DNA of 13,679 bases. Source: an uncultured Bacilli bacterium. GTDB lineage: Bacteria; Bacillota_I; Bacilli_A; RF39; UBA660. The stretch lies in assembly GCA_944350405.1 (NCBI GenBank), contig CALVPC010000018.1:1-13679 (forward strand). The letters are read 5' to 3'. Below are positions 1-4,145 of this stretch, one piece after another. The notes under the pieces were generated by a model. That model made no database searches. It worked only from the letters and a program-made list of their open reading frames with translations, and was not told where the DNA came from. A program made the translations under genes and the position numbers. Numbering within the stretch: the first letter of the stretch is position 1; every line of letters starts with the position of its first letter.

Positions 1-92
1 AAATATTTAGAACTTTGATGGGTGAGGATGTTGAACCTCGTCGTGAATTTATTGAAAAGAATGCAACTTATGTTGACAACTTAGATATATAG
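1..92 (+). CDS. gyrB: DNA gyrase subunit B, C-terminal end (partial)
   Basis: Only the last 29 codons and the TAG stop (90-92) lie in the window; the gene starts before base 1. The readable tail contains RTLMGEDVEPRREFIEKNA, the conserved C-terminal end of the GyrB TOPRIM/tail region of type IIA topoisomerases. GyrB is the ATPase subunit that pairs with GyrA to introduce negative supercoils. The stop codon is fused to the gyrA ribosome binding site (AGGAGG at 91-96), so gyrB and gyrA are translationally adjacent and presumably co-transcribed. Identity rests on this short tail plus the gyrA neighbour, which together are convincing. Confidence 0.93.
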   Translation, partial: IFRTLMGEDVEPRREFIEKNATYVDNLDI

Positions 93-101
93 GAGGTTAG
101 T

Positions 102-2531
102 ATGGATAGATTAAAAGAGAATAATATTGTTGATGAGGTAAAAAAATCATTTATTGATTATTCAATGAGTGTTATTGTTTCTCGTGCACTTCCTGATCTT
201 AGAGATGGTTTGAAGCCTGTTCATAGACGTATTTTATATTCTATGTTTGATTCTGGATATACTCCAGACAAAGGTCATCGTAAATGTGCAAGAATTGTTG
301 GGGATGTTATGGGAAAATATCATCCTCATGGTGATAGTTCTATTTATGAGGCTATGGTTAGAATGGCTCAAGATTTCAGTTATCGTTATATGCTTGTAGA
401 TGGCCATGGTAATTTTGGTAATATGGATGGCGATGGTGCTGCAGCTATGCGTTATACTGAGGCTAGGCTTTCTAAGATTAGTTTGGAACTTTTGAGGGAT
501 TTAAACAAGGATACTGTTGATTTTATGCCTAATTTTGATGAGGAAGAGAGAGAACCAGTTGTTTTGCCTAGTAGATTTCCTAATATTTTGGTTAATGGTA
601 CTATGGGTATTGCTGTTGGTATGGCTACTAATATTCCTCCACATAATTTGAGAGAGGTTATTAATGGGTGTATTGCTTATATTGATAATAATGATATTAC
701 TCTTGATGAATTAATGAGTTATATTAAAGGTCCTGATTTTCCAACTGGTGCTATAATTTTAGGTAATAGTGGTATTCGTAAGGCTTATGAGACAGGACGT
801 GGTACTATTACTATAAGATGTAAGGCTACAATTGAGGATAATGGTCATAAGAGTAGGATAGTAATTTCTGAAATTCCTTATGGGCTTAATACTATGGATT
901 TAAAAAATCGTATTGCTACTTTGGTGAGAGATAAGGTTTTAGATGGTATTGCTGATTATCATGAGGAAAATGATAATGATCTTGGTGTTAAGATTGTTAT
1001 TACTTTGAAGAAGGATGCTAATGCTAATGTTGTTTTGAATAATTTATATAAGCATACTCAACTTCAAACTACTTTTGGTATTATACTTCTTATGCTTGAT
1101 CAAGGTGTTCCTAAGTTGTTGGGGCTTAAGGATATTATTTCTAAGTATATTGATCATCAAAAGGAAGTTATTATTAGGAGAACTAGGTTTGATTTAAATA
1201 AGGCTCTTTCTAGAGCTCATATTTTAGAGGGATATAAGATTGCTTTAGATCATTTAGATGATTTTATTAAAATTATTCGTGATAGTGAGAGCGATGTTAT
1301 TGCAAAAAATACTTTAAAGGATAAGTATGGTATTTCAGATGCTCAAGCTGATGCTATTTTGGAACTTAAATTACGTAGACTTACTGGTCTTGAGAGGGAA
1401 AAAATAGAGAATGATTTGGCTGATACTTTGAAGCTTATTGAAAATTTAAGAGCTATTTTGGCTAGTGACGATATGATTAATAATATTATTAAGTCTGAGA
1501 TGAAAGAAATTGCTGATAAATATGGTGATGATAGGCGTACTACTATTGATATGACTGCTGTTGATTATATTGAGGATGAGTCTCTTATTCCTAATGAAAA
1601 TGTAGTGGTATCAATGACTAAAAATGGATATATCAAACGTTTGTGTGCTGATACTTATAAGACACAAAATCGTGGTGGTGTTGGTGTTAAGGGTATGACT
1701 ACGAATGAGGATGATTTTGTAGAATTGTTAATAACTTGTCATTCTCATGATTATTTGTTATTTTTTAGTAATTTTGGTAAGGTTTATAGAATTAAGTGTT
1801 ATGAACTTCCAGAATATGGTAGACAATCTAAGGGTGTTCCTATTGTTAATATTTTACCTTTAGATAAAAATGAGTATATTAATACTATTATTTCTATTAA
1901 TAAAGATGATAATGAGTATAAAAATTTAATGTTCTTTACTAGATGTGGTTTGGTTAAGAGAACTGATATTAATGAGTTTGATTCTATTAGAAAGAGTGGT
2001 AAGATAGCTATTTCTCTTAAGGATGATGATGAGCTTATTAGCGTTAAGAAGACTACTGGTCATGATGAGGTTATTATTGCTTCTGCTTCTGGTAGAATGG
2101 TTAGGTTCAATGAGAATGATGTTCGTATTATGGGTCGTGCTGCTTCTGGTGTTAAGGGTATTGAATTGAATGGTTCAAAAGTAATAGGTTCAGAAATTGT
2201 TAATAACTCTCAATTAATTCTTGTTGTTACTGAAAAGGGTTATGGTAAGAAGACAAATGTTGATGAATATCGTTTAACTCATCGTGGTAGCAAAGGTGTG
2301 AGGGCTTTAAATGTTACTGATAAGAATGGTTTAATTGTTGCTTTTAAGGCAGTTAATGGTGATGAGGATTTAATTATTTCTACTAATAGTGGAATTGTTA
2401 TTAGACTTGATGTTTCCAAGATTTCTACTTTGAGACGTAATACTCAAGGTGTTAGATTAATGAATTTAAAGGATCATCAAATTGTTACTTCTGTTACTGT
2501 TACTGAAAAAGATGATGATAATATTGAGTAA
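102..2531 (+). CDS. gyrA: DNA gyrase subunit A
   Basis: Complete 809-residue GyrA, the DNA breakage-reunion subunit of gyrase (A2B2), acting on chromosomal DNA in the cytoplasm. The ATG follows AGGAGG (91-96) by 5 nt. The N-terminal winged-helix/tower region (about 1-480) carries PDLRDGLKPVHRR at 31-43, the quinolone-determining segment HPHGDSSIYEAM at 74-85, and the catalytic Arg117-Tyr118 in AAMRYTEARLSK. S79 and E83 occupy the usual resistance positions and look wild type. The C-terminal beta-pinwheel (about 500-800) holds the GyrA box as QNRGGVG at 522-528, a variant of Q(R/K)RGG(R/K)G. An acidic tail (EKDDDNIE) ends the protein. Position directly after gyrB and the presence of a GyrA box favour GyrA over ParC. 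The stop codon abuts a palindrome that is both a parS site and a terminator-like hairpin. Confidence 0.97.
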   Translation: MDRLKENNIVDEVKKSFIDYSMSVIVSRALPDLRDGLKPVHRRILYSMFDSGYTPDKGHRKCARIVGDVMGKYHPHGDSSIYEAMVRMAQDFSYRYMLVDGHGNFGNMDGDGAAAMRYTEARLSKISLELLRDLNKDTVDFMPNFDEEEREPVVLPSRFPNILVNGTMGIAVGMATNIPPHNLREVINGCIAYIDNNDITLDELMSYIKGPDFPTGAIILGNSGIRKAYETGRGTITIRCKATIEDNGHKSRIVISEIPYGLNTMDLKNRIATLVRDKVLDGIADYHEENDNDLGVKIVITLKKDANANVVLNNLYKHTQLQTTFGIILLMLDQGVPKLLGLKDIISKYIDHQKEVIIRRTRFDLNKALSRAHILEGYKIALDHLDDFIKIIRDSESDVIAKNTLKDKYGISDAQADAILELKLRRLTGLEREKIENDLADTLKLIENLRAILASDDMINNIIKSEMKEIADKYGDDRRTTIDMTAVDYIEDESLIPNENVVVSMTKNGYIKRLCADTYKTQNRGGVGVKGMTTNEDDFVELLITCHSHDYLLFFSNFGKVYRIKCYELPEYGRQSKGVPIVNILPLDKNEYINTIISINKDDNEYKNLMFFTRCGLVKRTDINEFDSIRKSGKIAISLKDDDELISVKKTTGHDEVIIASASGRMVRFNENDVRIMGRAASGVKGIELNGSKVIGSEIVNNSQLILVVTEKGYGKKTNVDEYRLTHRGSKGVRALNVTDKNGLIVAFKAVNGDEDLIISTNSGIVIRLDVSKISTLRRNTQGVRLMNLKDHQIVTSVTVTEKDDDNIE

Positions 2532-2559
2532 TGTTTCACGTGAAACATTACTTTTTTTT
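2528..2559 (+). terminator. Putative intrinsic terminator of gyrBA, built on a parS site
   Basis: A perfect 24-bp palindrome (2528-2551) spans the gyrA stop codon and is followed directly by eight T (2552-2559). As RNA it would fold into a 10-bp stem with a 4-nt loop and a U tract, the layout of a Rho-independent terminator. Its core is the parS sequence 2532-2547, so one element may serve as both terminator and ParB site. No other terminator candidate follows gyrA. The termination function is inferred from structure. Confidence 0.6.
2532..2547. promoter_or_regulatory. parS site 1 (ParB/Spo0J binding)
   Basis: TGTTTCACGTGAAACA, a perfect 16-bp palindrome matching the B. subtilis parS consensus TGTTNCACGTGAAACA. 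It starts on the base after the gyrA stop codon and lies within a 24-bp perfect palindrome. ParB dimers load here as CTP-dependent sliding clamps to organise and segregate the origin region. Confidence 0.9.
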
Positions 2560-2568
2560 GTTATAAAT

Positions 2569-2584
2569 TATTTCCCGGGAAATA
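2569..2584. promoter_or_regulatory. Noc binding site (NBS) 1
   Basis: TATTTCCCGGGAAATA, identical to the Noc binding site known from B. subtilis (core ATTTCCCGGGAAAT). It is embedded in a 30-bp perfect palindrome (2562-2591). Its centre is 37 bp from the centre of parS 1. Noc is a ParB paralogue that binds NBS, associates with the membrane and blocks division over the nucleoid. No noc gene is in this window, so the reader protein is inferred. Confidence 0.82.
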
Positions 2585-2709
2585 ATTTATATAGTTCAGT
2601 TTATTGTTTTTTAATTCTATATCTTTTTAATGTGATAATATATTTTAAAGATTATTAGTTATTATTTTTTAATATGTTTTTATTAAATTGTTAATATCTC
2701 TTTTTACAA

Positions 2710-2725
2710 TGTTTCACGTGAAACA
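2710..2725. promoter_or_regulatory. parS site 2
   Basis: Perfect TGTTTCACGTGAAACA inside a 24-bp perfect palindrome (2706-2729) followed by a T run to 2736, so it is also hairpin-plus-U-tract shaped. TGTTAATAT sits 21 bp upstream (2689-2697). It is the first site of the 199-bp unit 2. Confidence 0.9.
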
Positions 2726-2764
2726 TTGTTTTTTTTATTGTTTTTTAATTTTTTTATTTAAAAT

Positions 2765-2780
2765 TATTTCCCGGGAAATA
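2765..2780. promoter_or_regulatory. Noc binding site (NBS) 2
   Basis: Perfect TATTTCCCGGGAAATA inside a 24-bp perfect palindrome (2761-2784). Its centre is 55 bp from the centre of parS 2. The flank TTATTTAAAAT just before it is shared with NBS 3 and NBS 5, which shows common descent of these units. Confidence 0.82.
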
Positions 2781-2908
2781 ATTTGTGTGTTTTGATTATT
2801 ATTTCTTTTATTATTTTATTGTGTTATTTTAAGATTTGTTTTGTTATATATATTGTTTAAATGCTTAAATTATATTTTTGTTAAATTGTTAATAACTATT
2901 TTTTTATA

Positions 2909-2924
2909 TGTTTCACGTGAAACA
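2909..2924. promoter_or_regulatory. parS site 3, abutting the SRP RNA promoter
   Basis: Perfect TGTTTCACGTGAAACA within a 28-bp perfect palindrome (2903-2930), the longest palindrome around any parS here. The -35 hexamer of the SRP RNA promoter starts only 5 bp beyond the palindrome (2935). TGTTAATAA lies at 2887-2895. Unlike the other intergenic parS copies it has no T run after it and no NBS partner. ParB loading here could affect SRP RNA promoter access (inference). Confidence 0.9.
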
Positions 2925-2934
2925 TATAAAATTC

Positions 2935-2963
2935 TTGACTTTATTAATTTTTTATTATATGAT
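2935..2963 (+). promoter_or_regulatory. Sigma-A type promoter of SRP RNA (and tadA)
   Basis: -35 TTGACT (2935-2940), 17-bp spacer, -10 TATGAT (2958-2963). Initiation about 7 bp downstream would start at G2970, which is exactly the 5' base of the SRP RNA basal stem. The match between predicted start and RNA end supports both calls. Confidence 0.85.
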
Positions 2964-2969
2964 TTTTTT

Positions 2970-3040
2970 GTGCAACACATATGGTTGAAATAGGTCAGGA
3001 TCGGAAGATAGCAGCCTTAAAATCCTCTATGTGTGTGCAC
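2970..3040 (+). ncRNA. ffs: Signal recognition particle RNA, minimal (4.5S-like) form
   Basis: The conserved SRP domain IV core is visible: GGTCAGG (2993-2999), a GGAA tetraloop (3003-3006) and AGCAGCC (3010-3016), which bind Ffh for co-translational targeting of membrane and secreted proteins. The stem next to the tetraloop is AUC/GAU rather than the usual UCC/GGA, a compensatory change that keeps pairing. The ends close with a 12-bp basal stem (2970-2981 with 3028-3040, one bulged G at 3035) followed by eight T. The RNA is only about 71-79 nt, shorter than typical 4.5S RNAs and far shorter than the B. subtilis scRNA, which has an Alu domain. Location between gyrA and dnaX, next to tadA, matches Firmicute synteny (tadA-scr-dnaX in B. 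subtilis), but here the RNA precedes tadA. Confidence 0.93.
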
Positions 3041-3048
3041 TTTTTTTT
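3028..3048 (+). terminator. SRP RNA 3' end / intrinsic terminator
   Basis: The 3' strand of the SRP RNA basal stem (3028-3040) is followed directly by T8 (3041-3048), so the folded RNA itself acts as the terminator hairpin. The tadA ribosome binding site GGAGG begins on the next base (3049), leaving no room for a separate tadA promoter. Confidence 0.7.
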
Positions 3049-3057
3049 GGAGGTTTT

Positions 3058-3498
3058 ATGAATAAATATATGAATTTAGCTGTAGAGCATGCTAAAATTG
3101 CTTTTCATAATAGTGATGTTCCTGTTGGAGCTGTTATTGTTAAAAATAATGAAATTATAGCTGCTTGTCATAATAAAAAAAACACTGATAATGTTGCTAT
3201 ATATCATGCTGAAATTTTGTGTATTATTGAGGCTTGTAAGAAAATTGGATCTTGGTATTTGAATGATTGTGATATTTATGTTACTTTGAGACCTTGTAAT
3301 ATGTGTTTGTATGCTTTAGCAGAAGCTAGAATTTCCAATGTTTATTATTTATTAGACTCTGATTATGATAAAAATTTAAATAGTAATTTTAATAATATTA
3401 ATATATCTTCTATTGATGATATTTATGAATATAGTTCTTTAATTAAAGATTTTTTTAAAAATTTAAGAGATAAGAATGATGTTTCACGTGAAACATAG
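3058..3498 (+). CDS. tadA: tRNA-specific adenosine deaminase (A34 to inosine)
   Basis: 146-residue TadA, which deaminates wobble adenosine 34 of tRNA-Arg(ACG) to inosine in the cytoplasm. ATG 3058 follows GGAGG (3049-3053) by 4 nt; an upstream in-frame GTG at 3031 lies inside the SRP RNA and is not used. The cytidine/deoxycytidylate deaminase fold shows the zinc/catalytic motif H50-A-E52 and P79-C80-x-x-C83 (TLRPCNMC), with DVPVGAVIV at 20-28. Length fits the family (about 145-165). The last residues VSRET plus the TAG are encoded by parS site 4, so the protein tail was apparently shaped by that DNA site. With no visible promoter of its own, expression probably depends on read-through of the SRP RNA terminator (inference). 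Confidence 0.93.
   Translation: MNKYMNLAVEHAKIAFHNSDVPVGAVIVKNNEIIAACHNKKNTDNVAIYHAEILCIIEACKKIGSWYLNDCDIYVTLRPCNMCLYALAEARISNVYYLLDSDYDKNLNSNFNNINISSIDDIYEYSSLIKDFFKNLRDKNDVSRET
3480..3495. promoter_or_regulatory. parS site 4, inside the 3' end of tadA
   Basis: Perfect TGTTTCACGTGAAACA spanning the last codons of tadA, read in frame as V-S-R-E-T before TAG. Its palindrome extends to 18 bp (3479-3496). It is followed by TAGTAG and T-rich sequence and may also help end tadA transcripts. Its unit (to 3588, 109 bp) has no NBS. Confidence 0.9.
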
Positions 3499-3588
3499 TA
3501 GTTTTTATTTTTTTAAAGTATAGTTTATAATATTTGATATTTATTATAATGTGTTTTTATAAAATGTTAATAAGTTTTTATTATAATA

Positions 3589-3604
3589 TGTTTCACGTGA
3601 AACA
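3589..3604. promoter_or_regulatory. parS site 5
   Basis: Perfect TGTTTCACGTGAAACA in the tadA-dnaX spacer, preceded by TGTTAATAA at 3565-3573 and followed by T-rich sequence and then NBS 3 (centre to centre 54 bp). Confidence 0.9.
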
Positions 3605-3642
3605 TTGTTTTTTGATTATTTTTTTATTTTGTTATTTAAAAT

Positions 3643-3658
3643 TATTTCCCGGGAAATA
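3643..3658. promoter_or_regulatory. Noc binding site (NBS) 3
   Basis: Perfect TATTTCCCGGGAAATA inside a 24-bp perfect palindrome (3639-3662). The flanks are nearly the same as those of NBS 2 (TTATTTAAAAT before, AATTTG after). Confidence 0.82.
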
Positions 3659-3802
3659 ATTTGTATTGTTTAGTTTTCTAATTTTTTGTTTTTCTATTTT
3701 TAATGTGTTTTATTGTAAGATTTTGTTTTATAGATTATATTTAGTGTTATTAATAATAGTTAGAGTTGTTTTAATTAAATTGTTAATAACTATTTTTTTG
3801 TA

Positions 3803-3818
3803 TGTTTCACGTGAAACA
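3803..3818. promoter_or_regulatory. parS site 6
   Basis: Perfect TGTTTCACGTGAAACA, 22 bp after the start of TGTTAATAA (3781-3789). It heads a 199-bp unit whose NBS partner is degenerate. Confidence 0.9.
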
Positions 3819-3839
3819 TTGTGTTTTTGTGATTTAAAT

Positions 3840-3855
3840 TATTTTCCAGGAAATA
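3840..3855. promoter_or_regulatory. Degenerate Noc binding site (NBS) 4
   Basis: TATTTTCCAGGAAATA differs from the perfect NBS at two central positions (CCCGGG to TCCAGG) and is no longer fully palindromic. Its place in the unit (37 bp centre to centre after parS 6, as for parS 1 and NBS 1) identifies it as a decayed copy. Noc binding is probably weakened or lost (inference). Confidence 0.55.
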
Positions 3856-4001
3856 GTTTATTTGAGTAATTTTATTAATTTTTTGTATTTTCTATATTTA
3901 GTATATTTTATTGTAATATTCTGTTTTGATAATTATATTTAGTATTATTAATAATGGTTAGATATATTTTAATTAAATTGTTAATAACTATTTTTTTTAT
4001 A

Positions 4002-4017
4002 TGTTTCACGTGAAACA
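4002..4017. promoter_or_regulatory. parS site 7
   Basis: Perfect TGTTTCACGTGAAACA, preceded by TGTTAATAA at 3979-3987 and followed by a T run, then NBS 5 (centre to centre 48 bp). It is the last parS seen in the window. Confidence 0.9.
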
Positions 4018-4049
4018 TTATTTTTTTGATTGTTTTTTTTATTTAAAAT

Positions 4050-4065
4050 TATTTCCCGGGAAATA
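4050..4065. promoter_or_regulatory. Noc binding site (NBS) 5, upstream of the dnaX promoter
   Basis: Perfect TATTTCCCGGGAAATA within a 28-bp perfect palindrome (4044-4071), ending about 18 bp before the dnaX -35 hexamer. Confidence 0.82.
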
Positions 4066-4089
4066 ATTTTATTTAAAGTTTTTTTGCTG

Positions 4090-4118
4090 TTGATGATTTT
4101 TTTTCCTTATGTTATAAT
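4090..4118 (+). promoter_or_regulatory. Sigma-A promoter of the dnaX operon
   Basis: -35 TTGATG (4090-4095), 17-bp spacer, -10 TATAAT (4113-4118) with an extended -10 TG at 4110-4111. Transcription would start near 4125, giving a leader of about 20 nt before dnaX. No other comparable promoter appears until spoVT, so it probably drives dnaX through mfd. Confidence 0.82.
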
Positions 4119-4145
4119 ATTTTTGATTATTTTGGGGGTGCTACT

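Larger units (their letters stand above)
2532..2934. repeat. Left arm of the parS/NBS array (gyrA to SRP RNA spacer)
   Basis: This AT-rich stretch has no credible ORF. It consists of diverged tandem units, each beginning with a parS: unit 1 at 2532-2709 (178 bp), unit 2 at 2710-2908 (199 bp), and a cut-off unit 3 from 2909. Units 1 and 2 each hold a parS followed by a Noc-type palindrome; unit 3 has the parS but runs into the SRP RNA promoter instead of an NBS. Each parS from unit 2 onward is preceded, 21-22 bp from motif start to parS start, by TTAAATTGTTAATA (2683-2696) or the longer TTAAATTGTTAATAACTA (2881-2898). T-rich runs separate the sites. Seen directly: the repeats and palindromes. 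Inferred: origin by tandem duplication. Confidence 0.85.
3499..4089. repeat. Right arm of the parS/NBS array (tadA to dnaX spacer)
   Basis: About 590 bp with no credible gene. Units begin at parS 4 (3480-3588, 109 bp, no NBS), parS 5 (3589-3802, 214 bp), parS 6 (3803-4001, 199 bp) and parS 7 (4002 onward). A 31-bp exact direct repeat occurs at 3769-3799 and 3967-3997, offset 198 bp, just upstream of parS 6 and 7; 25 bp of it recurs at 2881-2905 before parS 3 in the left arm. Spacer text such as TTTAGT followed by TTATTAATAAT is also shared between units 5 and 6. The motif TGTTAATAA precedes parS 5, 6 and 7 (3565, 3781, 3979) by 22-24 bp. The arm ends at the dnaX promoter. Confidence 0.85.

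Noticed and set aside
3031..3057. Upstream GTG start for tadA
   Set aside because: It would place the start inside the SRP RNA basal stem and read through the terminator T run; ATG 3058 has a proper SD and matches TadA N-termini.
3666..3869. Open frame of 67 codons with TTG start across NBS 3, parS 6 and NBS 4
   Set aside because: It lies wholly in repeat sequence, is rich in Phe/Leu/Ile from T runs, has no SD, and contains the parS-derived VSRET. It is a by-product of AT-rich repeats.
2532..4065. Fixed helical phasing between parS and NBS within units
   Set aside because: Centre-to-centre distances are 37, 55, 54, 37 and 48 bp, which are not multiples of a single helical turn, so no constant phasing is evident.
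2532..4071. CRISPR array from the regularly spaced palindromic repeats
   Set aside because: Repeats are 16-bp palindromes of two alternating kinds, spacing is 109-214 bp, spacers resemble each other, and there are no cas genes. They match parS and NBS exactly.
2532..4089. oriC itself in this intergenic array
   Set aside because: No canonical DnaA boxes (TTATCCACA or its complement) were seen; oriC is more usually next to dnaA, upstream of gyrB. The TGTTAATAA motif is reported separately as uncertain.
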